From: Pedococcus bigeumensis
Lineage (GTDB): Bacteria > Actinomycetota > Actinomycetes > Actinomycetales > Dermatophilaceae
Assembly (NCBI RefSeq): GCF_006438965.1
Contig: NZ_RCZM01000005.1
Location: 310,001 to 374,000, forward strand
Direction of reading: 5' to 3'
DNA: 64,000 nucleotides
In this document: one piece after another, positions 52,100 through 60,344 of the stretch
Layout of the letters: each line of letters starts with the position of its first letter
Position numbering within the stretch: position 1 is the stretch's first letter
Notes under the pieces: generated by a model
What the model was told of the DNA's origin: nothing
Databases searched by the model: none
The model's input: the letters and a program-made list of their open reading frames with translations, nothing else
Translations under genes and position numbers: made by a program

Positions 52100-52996
52100 T
52101 CACTCCGATGGGTCGCGGGGCAGGATGATGACGTCGAGATCGGCTGTGCCGACAGGGATCCGTGCGGTATGCCGGCGGGCCGGGTCGAGCTCCGCGGGCA
52201 CCGTGAGGTGGCTCTGGAGGACGGTTGTGCTGCCGGGTGCCAGCGTGGTGGTGGCCGTCAGCGTCAGGGTGACATCGGGGCCCGGACCGGGGCCCCCGTC
52301 ATCGGTGCCGGCGCGCACGACGGCCGATCCGTCATCGATGTGGGCGCGCACGACCGCCCCACCGTCATTGGTGCGGGCGCGCACCACGGCTGCCAGCGGG
52401 ATGGTGAGGTTGCCGTCGTTGGTGACGGTGAGGGTGACTGCCTGCCGGCCGACCTCGGCCAGGATGCGCCGCGGTGAGACATGCATGGACAGGTCGGGCT
52501 CGACCCGCAGCAGCGCCTCGCGGCGGACGCCGCCGACCTCCACCTCGGCGGCGTACTCCCCCGGCGGGGTGTCCTGCTCAAGCCGGAAGGCGACAGGCAC
52601 GTCGGCCGTTGCACCTGGCGCGATGACGGCCGCTCCGGACCCAGTCAGGGCCTGCTGACCGCTGCGGTGGAGGATGAGGCCGCGCACGGAGACCCGCTGG
52701 TCCACGGCGTTCTCCACCGAGACCGTGGCACGCAGCAGGCTGGGTGGACCGGTCAGCACAATCACGTCCGCCCCATCGGAACCCTGGGGCGGCGTCTGCG
52801 CCGCGGGCTTCCTGGCGGCCGATGCCTTCGTGGCGCCGGCCTTCTTGGCCGCGGTGGCCGGCTTCGTCGCCGTGCCAGCCTTCTTGGTCGCTGTGACAGG
52901 CTTCGTCGCCGCGCCGGCCTTCTTGGCCGCGATCGTCTTGGCCGTGGTCGTCTTGGCCGCGCTGGACTTGGTGGGTTTGCGACGGGCCGTCGTCAT
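52100..52996 (-). CDS. Lys/Ala-repeat (histone-H1-like) tail fused to Ig-like domains (298 aa)
   Basis: Residues 1-66 consist of repeats of the AAKKAGxATKP type, like bacterial histone-H1 or PhaF tails that bind DNA or polyphosphate. Residues ~75-298 are strand-rich (LLRATVSVENAVDQRVSVRG, GATADVPVAFRLEQDTPPGEYAAEVEV, RQAVTLTVTNDGNLTIPLAAVV), probably two Ig-like domains. A threefold 11-residue repeat sits near residue 200-235 (separate entry). No signal peptide. Seven bases after the Ser/Thr-rich gene. Confidence 0.8.
   Translation of the reverse strand: MTTARRKPTKSSAAKTTTAKTIAAKKAGAATKPVTATKKAGTATKPATAAKKAGATKASAARKPAAQTPPQGSDGADVIVLTGPPSLLRATVSVENAVDQRVSVRGLILHRSGQQALTGSGAAVIAPGATADVPVAFRLEQDTPPGEYAAEVEVGGVRREALLRVEPDLSMHVSPRRILAEVGRQAVTLTVTNDGNLTIPLAAVVRARTNDGGAVVRAHIDDGSAVVRAGTDDGGPGPGPDVTLTLTATTTLAPGSTTVLQSHLTVPAELDPARRHTARIPVGTADLDVIILPRDPSE
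52295..52393. repeat. Three tandem 33-bp repeats inside a coding sequence
   Basis: Three imperfect 33-bp units encode VVRARTNDGGA, VVRAHIDDGSA and VVRAGTDDGGP on the minus strand, in frame within the Lys/Ala-repeat gene, in a loop of its Ig-like part. Copy number could vary between strains. Confidence 0.75.
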
Positions 52997-53003
52997 GGCG
53001 CGC

Positions 53004-53480
53004 TCACAGGTCGATCACGACGGGCCCGTGGTGCTCGGGCCGGATGTGGGTGGTCGTGCTGCCCCGAACCGTGATCGCGAAGAGCTCGAGACCCAGCAGC
53101 GACCACCCCCAGGTCTGTTCGTACGGCGTGCACACCTCGGTGGCCGGTGGCGGGCCGAGCTCGAGCCGGACGCAGGTGTCCACGGCCACCGGCTTGAGGT
53201 CGAAGGTCGAGTTCGTGTCGACGCTCGAGTCCGACGTGACAGTGGAGGTCGAGTCGATGCTGGACGTGGCGTTGACGGTGGACGTCGTCGTGACCGGCTC
53301 GAGGGTGATCGTGGCATCGCTGTGCACCGTGTTCACGCCGTTGTTGGTGTTCGTCGTGCCTCCTGCGAGGGTCAGCTTCATGTCGTCGAGCCCGGTGAGG
53401 GTCGACGTCACGTCCGCGGAGACGTCGGAGCTGAAGGTGTTGCCACCGAACACGGTGGTGTCGATCGTGTAGTCGGCCAT
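53004..53480 (-). CDS. Ser/Thr/Asp-rich repetitive protein (158 aa)
   Basis: Residues 1-95 are low-complexity alternating Thr/Ser/Val/Asn/Asp (FGGNTFSSDVSADVTSTL, TTTSTVNATSSIDSTSTV), suggesting a beta-solenoid or fibre-like fold. The last 60 residues are a more ordinary strand-rich domain with two Cys (DTCVRLELGPPPATEVC) and EQTWGWSLLGLELFAITV. No signal peptide. Coupled to the propeller gene by TGATG. Unknown family. Confidence 0.78.
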   Translation of the reverse strand: MADYTIDTTVFGGNTFSSDVSADVTSTLTGLDDMKLTLAGGTTNTNNGVNTVHSDATITLEPVTTTSTVNATSSIDSTSTVTSDSSVDTNSTFDLKPVAVDTCVRLELGPPPATEVCTPYEQTWGWSLLGLELFAITVRGSTTTHIRPEHHGPVVIDL

Positions 53481-54721
53481 CAGAGCTCTCCTGCGGGGCG
53501 TGGTGCATCGGGACTGACGAGGTAGGAGTGGTGGAACCCGAGGCGGGGGTCGCCCCAGGCCCCCAGCCGGGAGTCGAACTCCTGGAGCTCTGGCATGACG
53601 ATCCGGTCGCGGACCTCGAGAGACGGGTAGTCGTAGACCGTGATGTGGTTCTGGCCGCGGTTCGCGGTGAAGAGCAGGGTCTGGTCGCCCGAGAGCTGGC
53701 AGGCGTAGATGCCGTCGACGAGGGCGCCGCGACTGACGCGCAGCGACTCGGCATACAGCTGGGAGTTGCTGAAGAAGTTGCCGCGCATCACGGACTCGGC
53801 CAGCGTGTTCGCCGACTGACGGGTGAGGGCCAGGCTCTCCAGCGCGCCGGGGTGCTCATCGATCAGCCGGTGCTGGCTGAGCGTGAGCAGGTCGACGAAG
53901 ACCACGGTGTGACTGCCCCCGGTGCAGAAGATGAGCTCGGAGTCGGAGATGGTCACGTCCGAGTTGATGTGCGCCGGGAGGTCGCGGTCGGCGGCCCAGT
54001 GCCGCACGATGCGACCGTCCTCGGCATCGATCTCGAAGGCGTACTGCCGCAGCCAGGCCATGCCCCAGTGCTCCCAGTCGGAGCGGTCAGCGGCGTTGAC
54101 CCGGAACGAGATCGCGTAGAAGACGTCGAGGACCGGGTGACAGACCACGTGCCAGCAGGTCGTCGGCAACACGATGCGGCGCACCTCTCCGGTGACCGTG
54201 TCGAGGATGCCGACCTCCTTGGCCTCACCTCTGGTCGGATGGTCCATGCCGCCGTAGACGATGTAGCGGCCCGACGCGGTGCGCTTCATCGCGTGGGGGA
54301 TCTTGAGGCCGTGCGGGGCGACCTTCTCGGCCTTGGTCAGCCGGTTCACGTCAAACTTCCACAGGTGCTCGCCGATCGAGGTGACGAACTGCGTGTCATC
54401 GAGCCAGACCAGGTGGGTGCTGCCCTTGATCGTCGTGTCAGGCACCTCGAAGCGCAGCGTCGAGACCCGGTCGGCCTCCTCCAAAGTGGCGAGGTCGTAG
54501 AAGAGCAGGTGCTGGCCGGTGTTGCCCAGGAAGCCGATCCGACGGCTCGGGTCGACGCTCGGTGCGTGACCGCCGGAGGCGCCGGAGAAGTAGCTGACCT
54601 TGTAGGCGTGGTCGCCGGTCACCGGGTCGTAGTGGAACAGGCACACGCCGGCCCGTCCCTCGAGACCGTTGAGTCCGTTGCCGTCGAGGGCGACGTGGAA
54701 CGCGTATGAGTAGGTCCGCAC
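53480..54721 (-). CDS. Beta-propeller protein (about 413 aa), first gene of Ig/His-Cys operon
   Basis: Recurrent four-strand blocks typical of a seven-bladed propeller: HLLFYDLATLEEADRVSTLR, HLWKFDVNRLTKAEKV, EVGILDTVTGEVRRIVLP, VVFVDLLTLSQHRLI and HITVYDYPSLEVRDRIVMP. A His/Trp-rich stretch (TTCWHVVCHPVLD) may form a site. The GTG at 54721 was preferred; the frame continues 37 codons upstream to a TTG. The 176 bp before the next gene probably hold the promoter, but no clear elements were seen. Function unknown. Confidence 0.78.
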   Translation of the reverse strand: MRTYSYAFHVALDGNGLNGLEGRAGVCLFHYDPVTGDHAYKVSYFSGASGGHAPSVDPSRRIGFLGNTGQHLLFYDLATLEEADRVSTLRFEVPDTTIKGSTHLVWLDDTQFVTSIGEHLWKFDVNRLTKAEKVAPHGLKIPHAMKRTASGRYIVYGGMDHPTRGEAKEVGILDTVTGEVRRIVLPTTCWHVVCHPVLDVFYAISFRVNAADRSDWEHWGMAWLRQYAFEIDAEDGRIVRHWAADRDLPAHINSDVTISDSELIFCTGGSHTVVFVDLLTLSQHRLIDEHPGALESLALTRQSANTLAESVMRGNFFSNSQLYAESLRVSRGALVDGIYACQLSGDQTLLFTANRGQNHITVYDYPSLEVRDRIVMPELQEFDSRLGAWGDPRLGFHHSYLVSPDAPRPAGEL

Positions 54722-54897
54722 TGGCAGCCCCGGCCTGGTCGTGTGCCCCAGCGGACCTGGCGGACCGCTGCTTTCACGGTACTCGGGGTCGAACGGCCTC
54801 GAAAGGCCCCAACGACCACCCAGTGGGACCAACCGCGTTCACCCGCAACAGAATGCCCCGAATGGCCGGAATGCCCGACCACGGCCGGGCGGACCGG

Positions 54898-55323
54898 TCA
54901 GGTGTCGGGCCAGATCATCGACCAGCGCGAGGCCAGCGCCTTGCGGGTCCGGGCCGAGAGGTTGAGCCCGACGATCTCCGGCAGCGTCCACCAGAGAGCG
55001 GATGAGGCCCCGCCCGGGCGCAGCAGCGAGGGTTCGGCGCCGCACTCGAAGACCATGTGCACCACGTGCAGGCCGCGCCCCACGACGCTCTCGAGGTCGA
55101 TGACCTCCACCCTGGTCGCCGTCAGCGCACCCGCTTCGGAGACCAGCCGCCGGGCCCGGACGACCGGGTCCTCGCCGACCGCCACCAGGGCGCTCGGCAG
55201 CCCCCACAGGGGCTCGTGCGGGGGCTGGGCTCGGTCGAGCAGCACCCGACGCTCCGGGTCGATCCCGAGCACGTGCACGGCGATACGCGTCGTCAACGGC
55301 ACAACTGTGGCCAGTCGAGACAT
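54898..55323 (-). CDS. Nudix-fold protein with degenerate Nudix box (141 aa)
   Basis: The fold pattern fits Nudix (RIAVHVLGIDPERRVLLDRA, LWGLPSALVAVGEDP), but where RExxEExG is expected the sequence reads RRLVSEAG, so at most one metal-binding Glu remains. SWMIWP-like ending (SRWSMIWPDT). GGGAG lies 5 nt before the ATG. Likely binds a nucleotide or is inactive. The 142-bp gap to the acyl-CoA synthetase gene may contain its own promoter. Confidence 0.68.
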   Translation of the reverse strand: MSRLATVVPLTTRIAVHVLGIDPERRVLLDRAQPPHEPLWGLPSALVAVGEDPVVRARRLVSEAGALTATRVEVIDLESVVGRGLHVVHMVFECGAEPSLLRPGGASSALWWTLPEIVGLNLSARTRKALASRWSMIWPDT

Positions 55324-55465
55324 GCCAGCTCCCACTCGGACAAACGGTCGGTAACGCCCCACGATCGTCGGTCGGTGCCGCCCCCGGCTCCCGGTCGACC
55401 GCCCCAGCGTAGACGAGCTGTCTGAGCGTGACCACGAGGGGCACCAGGCGCACCAGCCGCCGCAG

Positions 55466-57184
55466 TCACGCCTTGAGGTCGGGGAACTGGTCGTCGCGGA
55501 ACTCCTCCGACAGCGAGGTCCCGCCCTCGAAGGCGTGCTGCTCGCGATCGCGCAGCTCGACCCGGCGGATCTTGCCCGAGATGGTTTTCGGCAGCTCGAA
55601 GAACTCGACCCGTCGCACCCGCAGGTAGGGAGCCAGGTTCTCGCGGGCGTGGGCGAGGATCGCCTGGGCGGTCTCCGCGTCCGGGGACCAGCCGGGAGCC
55701 AGCGCGATGTAGGCCTTGGGCACGGCCAGCCGGGTCGCATCCGGCGCCGGCACCACGGCCGCCTCGGCCACCGCAGGGTGCTCGATGAGCACGCTCTCGA
55801 GCTCGAACGGCGACACCTTGTAGTCGCTCGCCTTGAAGACGTCGTCGGTGCGCCCGATGTAGGTGATGTAGCCGTCCGAGTCCCGCTGGGCCACGTCGCC
55901 GGTGTGGTAGTAGCCACCAGCCATCGCCTCGGCCTGGCGTTCGTCGTCACCGAGGTAGCCGGTCATCAGGTTGACCGGGTGCTGGGACAGGTCGAGGACG
56001 ATCTCGCCCTCCTCGGCGAGCTCGCCGCTGAGGGGGTCGACGAGCGCTACCGGCACGCCGGGCATGGGGCGTCCCATCGACCCGGGCTTGAGCGGCTCTC
56101 CGGCGATGTTGCCGATCTGGAGGGTGGTCTCGGTCTGGCCGTAGCCGTCGCGGATGGTCAGGTCCCACGCGCGCTGGACCTGGGTGATCACCTCGGGGTT
56201 GAGTGGTTCGCCGGCGGCGAGGAGCTCGCGCAGCTCGCCCCTCCCTCCGCTGAGGTCGGCCTGGATCAGCATCCGCCAGACCGTGGGAGGAGCGCAGAAG
56301 GTGGTCACGCCGGCCCGCCTGATCTGGTCCAGCAGAGATGCCGCGTCGAACCGCGTGTAGTTGTAGACGAAGATCGTGGACTCGGCGATCCAGGGCGCGA
56401 AGAAGCACGACCACGCGTGCTTGGCCCACCCCGGCGAGCTGATCGCGAGGTGCACGTCTCCGGGCCGGGCGCCGATCCAGTACATCGTGGACAGGTGCCC
56501 GACAGGGTACGAAACCTGGGTGTGCTCGACGAGCTTCGGCTTGCTCGTGGTGCCGGAGGTGAAGTAGAGCAGGAGCGGATCCGTTGCGGCTGTAGTGGTC
56601 TCGAACGGGTGACCATCGACCGCGTACGCGTCCGTATAGGTGTGCCAGCCGTCCGCCTCGCCCACGCACACGCGCAGGTAGTCGCCCGCCACCTCGTCGA
56701 ACTTGGCCGCGTCGGCGGCGTTGGCCACCACCACCTTCGCGCCGCCCCGGTCGACGCGGTCGCGCAGGTCGGCTGGTCCGAGGGCGGCCGTGGTGGGCAT
56801 GACGACCGCGCCGAGCTTGAAGACCGCCAGCATCGTCTCCCACAGCTCGACCTGGTTGCCGAGCATGAGCAGCACGTGATCCCCCCTGCCCACGCCGAGC
56901 CCGGAGAGCCAGGTCGCCACCTGGTCGGAGCGCAGGGCCAGCTCGTCGAAGCTCAGCTTGAGCTCGGACCCGTCCTCCTCGACGATCCAGAGCGCGGTCG
57001 CGGCGTTGTCACGCGCGATCGCGTCGAACCAGTCGACCGCCCAGTTGAACCGCTCCCCCACGTCCGGCCAACGGAACTCACTGACCGCGCGGTCGTGCTG
57101 CCCGGTGAGCGCGACGAGAGTGTCCCGCGCCTCCCGGTATGCCGCCGTGCTGGGTCTGGTCTCGGCCGGGGAGGTGGGTGCCAT
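55466..57184 (-). CDS. AMP-forming acyl-CoA synthetase (medium-chain/acetoacetyl-like)
   Basis: 572 residues, ANL superfamily. The phosphate loop is LLLYFTSGTTSKPKLVEHT (~res 193-211); the adenine motif is IRDGYGQTETTLQIGN, then GYYHTGDVAQRDSDGYITYIGRTDDVFKASDYKVSPFE, and the C-terminal Lys is in PKTISGKIRRVEL. Together these give fatty or other carboxylic acid activation to acyl-CoA. It lies 13 bp after the phosphofructokinase gene in the same direction. Chain-length preference cannot be read from sequence. Confidence 0.93.
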   Translation of the reverse strand: MAPTSPAETRPSTAAYREARDTLVALTGQHDRAVSEFRWPDVGERFNWAVDWFDAIARDNAATALWIVEEDGSELKLSFDELALRSDQVATWLSGLGVGRGDHVLLMLGNQVELWETMLAVFKLGAVVMPTTAALGPADLRDRVDRGGAKVVVANAADAAKFDEVAGDYLRVCVGEADGWHTYTDAYAVDGHPFETTTAATDPLLLYFTSGTTSKPKLVEHTQVSYPVGHLSTMYWIGARPGDVHLAISSPGWAKHAWSCFFAPWIAESTIFVYNYTRFDAASLLDQIRRAGVTTFCAPPTVWRMLIQADLSGGRGELRELLAAGEPLNPEVITQVQRAWDLTIRDGYGQTETTLQIGNIAGEPLKPGSMGRPMPGVPVALVDPLSGELAEEGEIVLDLSQHPVNLMTGYLGDDERQAEAMAGGYYHTGDVAQRDSDGYITYIGRTDDVFKASDYKVSPFELESVLIEHPAVAEAAVVPAPDATRLAVPKAYIALAPGWSPDAETAQAILAHARENLAPYLRVRRVEFFELPKTISGKIRRVELRDREQHAFEGGTSLSEEFRDDQFPDLKA

Positions 57185-57197
57185 GCCCTCGACTTTG

Positions 57198-58397
57198 CTA
57201 CGCCTGCCCCAGGTCGGCAAGCAATGTGGTGAACCAGTCGACCGACGGGTCGAAAGCCTTGCCACCCTTGATCCGGTCGAACTCGACGGCCCGCAGCGCG
57301 TCGTCGCGCTCCTCGTCGTGCCCCACCACACCGGACTCACCCCGCAGCGCCGCGTCCACGGCATACGTCGTGCAGTCCCTGATGAGGGCGAGGTCGGCGT
57401 CGTTGGCCGCCGCGGACCTCGCGAAGTAGCCGCTCTTCTGGACCAGCACCTTGTCGGCACCCAGCTGGTCGGCGAACTGCTTGGCGAACCATGCGCCCGG
57501 GTTGACCTTGTCGAGCTGGACGTGCCCGAACGGGTCGCGCGGCACGTCCTGCCCGGCGTCCTCCATCGCGGCGACGATCTCGGCGACGCCCGCACCCTCG
57601 GAGACGAAGAGGTTGACGCCGTCGAGCTCGTCCATCACGGTGCGCAGCCGCTTCGCCTCACTGGCGATGTCGAGCGGGCGTTCCGGGACGAACACCCCGT
57701 GGACGTCCCAGCGCTCGGGAGAGTTCTCGAGCCAACCACTGAACTCCGCGCCCTGCACCCACAGGTGGTGTGCGAGAGCCGTGGCGGCCGTGAGCCATCC
57801 GCAGTTGCGACCCATCACCTCGTGCACGATGAGCATGCGTGGGTTGGCGGAGTGCTCGGCGATGACGTTGCGGGCAAAGGTCGCGCCCTGCTCGGCCGCC
57901 GTCCAGGCGCCGAGGGACTGACGGATCGGGATGACGTCGTTGTCGATCGTCTTGGGGAGGCCGACGACGGTCAGCTCATAGCCGTTGGAGTGCAGGTATG
58001 CCGCGAGGTCGGCTGCGGTGCCGTTGGTGTCGTCGCCGCCGATGGTGTGCAGGACGTCGACGCCGTCGCGTGTGAGCTGTTCGGCCGCGACGTGCAACGG
58101 GTCCTGGCCCTCCTGGACCAGACCGCGCTTGACGCAGTCCTTGACGTTGGTGAGCTTGACCCGGCTGTTGCCGATCGGGCTACCGCCGAAGCCGTGCAGC
58201 AGGTGCGCGCTGGCGCGCACCTCGTCGGTGACCTCCACCGAGTCGCCGGTGAGCAGGCCGGCATACCCGTTGCGGTAGGCCATGATCCGCACGTCGGGCG
58301 CCACCTCGGAGTAGCGCTCGATGAGCCCACCCACGGCTGAAGAGAGGCAGGGGGCGAGGCCACCAGCGGTGAGCATGGCGACGGTCTTTACAGTCAT
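57198..58397 (-). CDS. pfp: Pyrophosphate-dependent phosphofructokinase
   Basis: 399 residues. TIGGDDTNGTAADLAAYL has the GGDD pattern (Asp where ATP enzymes have Gly), diagnostic of PPi use. GLPKTIDNDVIP and EVMGRNCGWLTAATAL are the substrate loops. Reversible interconversion of fructose-6-phosphate and fructose-1,6-bisphosphate with PPi. The internal ATG (MTVKTVAML) was chosen over one 36 bp upstream. Upstream of, and probably co-transcribed with, the acyl-CoA synthetase. Confidence 0.94.
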   Translation of the reverse strand: MTVKTVAMLTAGGLAPCLSSAVGGLIERYSEVAPDVRIMAYRNGYAGLLTGDSVEVTDEVRASAHLLHGFGGSPIGNSRVKLTNVKDCVKRGLVQEGQDPLHVAAEQLTRDGVDVLHTIGGDDTNGTAADLAAYLHSNGYELTVVGLPKTIDNDVIPIRQSLGAWTAAEQGATFARNVIAEHSANPRMLIVHEVMGRNCGWLTAATALAHHLWVQGAEFSGWLENSPERWDVHGVFVPERPLDIASEAKRLRTVMDELDGVNLFVSEGAGVAEIVAAMEDAGQDVPRDPFGHVQLDKVNPGAWFAKQFADQLGADKVLVQKSGYFARSAAANDADLALIRDCTTYAVDAALRGESGVVGHDEERDDALRAVEFDRIKGGKAFDPSVDWFTTLLADLGQA

Positions 58398-58470
58398 GCG
58401 CCTACTCTGCCGTGTCGGGGTGGGCACGGCCATAGCGGTCTCAGCGGACCGACACCCAGAGCTCGAACCG

Positions 58471-59355
58471 TCAGCTGATCGACATGACCGCGCCGGATCG
58501 CTCCCACCGCATCACGGCGAGCAGCGCCGACGTCGGGAGGGAGACGCACCCGGCGGTGCCGCGGCCCGTGTCGACGTGGAAGAAGATCGCCGAGCCCTTG
58601 CCCGCGACCCGCGACTCGTTGTAGCCGATCACCTGGGCGTAGTTGTACGCCGGCGTGTTCAGCAGGTTCTCCGCCGAGGTCCACCGACCGCCGACCGGCT
58701 TGCGCTGGTGGGTGTTGTAGAGGCTCGACTGGCTGTCGTCGACCCACACGTCGTTGCTGTCGACGCGGAACCAGCCTTGCGGCAGACCGGGATTTGCCCG
58801 CGCACCGAAGCCTCCCCGCAGCGGGAAGGTACCAGCCGGGGTCTTGAGGTCGCCCTCGCGCTTGGACCAGCTGACCCCGTTGAGGCCGACGTGCCCGTAG
58901 TAGGGGCCGAGGTCCACGACGTAGCCCGCGGAGGTCCTGCGGCAGGCGCGCACCGTCGCGCTCGAGCCCGACGACCGGACGAGCACGACCTGGGCGGCGC
59001 GGATGCCGGAGGGCACGGCGCAGGTCGGTGCGGTCTTCGGTTTCGGGCTCGGCTTGGGGCTGGGTTTCGGACTGGGGCGGGGCGTGGCCGCACGCGTCGT
59101 CGCGGCCGGCTTGGGCGTGGCTGTCGTGGCCGTCGTCGTGGTCGTGGTGCTCGACGTCGTGGTCGTCGAAGCCGTGGTGGTCGACGATGTCGTGGCCTGG
59201 CTGGAGGTCGGGGACACGGTCTCGGCTCCTCCCGAGCAGGCCGCGAGCAGGGCGACGGCGGCCAGCCCCACAGCGGTGGACCACGCGGCATACCCGCGGC
59301 GCGGCGGACGACCGGAGCGGCCCACCGGCCGGCCGGACGAACACAGCCGAGTCAT
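58471..59355 (-). CDS. L,D-transpeptidase-like (YkuD fold) lipoprotein
   Basis: 294 residues. Lipobox LLAAC at the end of a hydrophobic signal (~res 30-42), then a long Thr/Ser/Pro/Lys linker (residues ~45-110) reaching through the wall. The catalytic domain has FFHVDTGRGTAGCVSLP, the His-x8-GC(V)S pattern of YkuD enzymes, which make 3-3 cross-links or attach proteins. The ATG overlaps the M15 gene stop (ATGA). Third gene of the LytR_C-M15-YkuD operon. Confidence 0.88.
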   Translation of the reverse strand: MTRLCSSGRPVGRSGRPPRRGYAAWSTAVGLAAVALLAACSGGAETVSPTSSQATTSSTTTASTTTTSSTTTTTTATTATPKPAATTRAATPRPSPKPSPKPSPKPKTAPTCAVPSGIRAAQVVLVRSSGSSATVRACRRTSAGYVVDLGPYYGHVGLNGVSWSKREGDLKTPAGTFPLRGGFGARANPGLPQGWFRVDSNDVWVDDSQSSLYNTHQRKPVGGRWTSAENLLNTPAYNYAQVIGYNESRVAGKGSAIFFHVDTGRGTAGCVSLPTSALLAVMRWERSGAVMSIS

Positions 59356-60278
59356 CGGTCGAAGTGCTGGTAGTCGGGGTGCGACCAGAGGCCGCCCCAG
59401 CGCAGGCCCTGGCTGGTGAACGCGCGCACCGCCGCGCTCCCGCTGGACGAGAACACACCCGGCGCCGGGCGGCGTCGGCTCAGGAAGTAGCGGTCGGGAT
59501 AGACCGTCCCGTCGTCGGCGACGTAGGGGTTCTCGAAGTCGTTGACGTCGATCGCGGTGCCGTAGGCGTGCTTGCTGTAGACCTTGCTGGCCTCCTCGCC
59601 CCCGACGTAGCGGCAGTTGAACGCCGAGGTGTTGTCGGCCTCCATCGCTGCGTAGTCGTTGGCACCGGGGCCCTTGGGGTTCTTGCCCCACGACGAGTCC
59701 ATCGGCTTCATCTGCCGGATCCGGAACTGCAGGGCGTAGAGCCGGGTGAAGGCCGCGGCGGCCTCGTCGGCGATCGACGCATTGACCACGATCGAACCCC
59801 GCGAGCGCTTGCCGTCGAAGCCCCAGAAGTTGACCCGGACGTACCTCAGCTGCGAGCGCCCCACCGGGCAGCCGGCGGTCCACGAGTAGCCCACCATGCG
59901 CGTCCACACGCTGTCAGGGACCTGCGCGATCGAGGCGTTGGCTCCCGAGCCGATGGCTGCCTCGTTCTTCGGGAAACGCACCGTCGGCTCCGCGCCGGCC
60001 CGCGGGACGGGGGCCAGGCTGGTCGCCGGCCCGGGTTTCGGCGCAGCAGTGGTAGGCCGCGTGGCTGGTGCCGGAGCCTTCGTCGCCTTCGTGGGTGTCG
60101 CGGGAGGTTTCGTCGTGGTCGGCGCAGCGCTGGTCATCGGTGCCGACGAGGTCGTCGCGGTGGTCGACGACGCGGGCCTGGACGAGGTGGCGGCCGAGGA
60201 GTCGGGTTCGCCGCCGCCACACGCCGAGGCGAGCAGGGCGCAGAGGAGGGGTACGGCATACAGGGGGCTAGGCGTCAT
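59352..60278 (-). CDS. M15-family D,D-/L,D-carboxypeptidase lipoprotein
   Basis: 308 residues. Lipobox LLASAC, a Thr/Pro/Ala linker to about residue 95, then a peptidase M15C/VanY-like domain. Zinc ligands are in YSKHAYGTAIDVN and in the closing WSHPDYQHFDR. Acts on peptidoglycan stem peptides. Coupled by ATGA to the YkuD gene, giving a wall-remodelling pair, both tethered outside the membrane. Confidence 0.91.
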   Translation of the reverse strand: MTPSPLYAVPLLCALLASACGGGEPDSSAATSSRPASSTTATTSSAPMTSAAPTTTKPPATPTKATKAPAPATRPTTAAPKPGPATSLAPVPRAGAEPTVRFPKNEAAIGSGANASIAQVPDSVWTRMVGYSWTAGCPVGRSQLRYVRVNFWGFDGKRSRGSIVVNASIADEAAAAFTRLYALQFRIRQMKPMDSSWGKNPKGPGANDYAAMEADNTSAFNCRYVGGEEASKVYSKHAYGTAIDVNDFENPYVADDGTVYPDRYFLSRRRPAPGVFSSSGSAAVRAFTSQGLRWGGLWSHPDYQHFDR

Positions 60279-60344
60279 TGGGCACCTACTGTGCCTTTTC
60301 CCGCCGTCCGATGCCAGCCCGAGGCGCCCTCGCCCAGGTGGTGG

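Noticed and set aside
59000-59250. Thr/Ser codon-rich tract in the YkuD lipoprotein as a separate repeat element
   Set aside because: It is a low-complexity wall-spanning linker encoded in frame between lipobox and catalytic domain.
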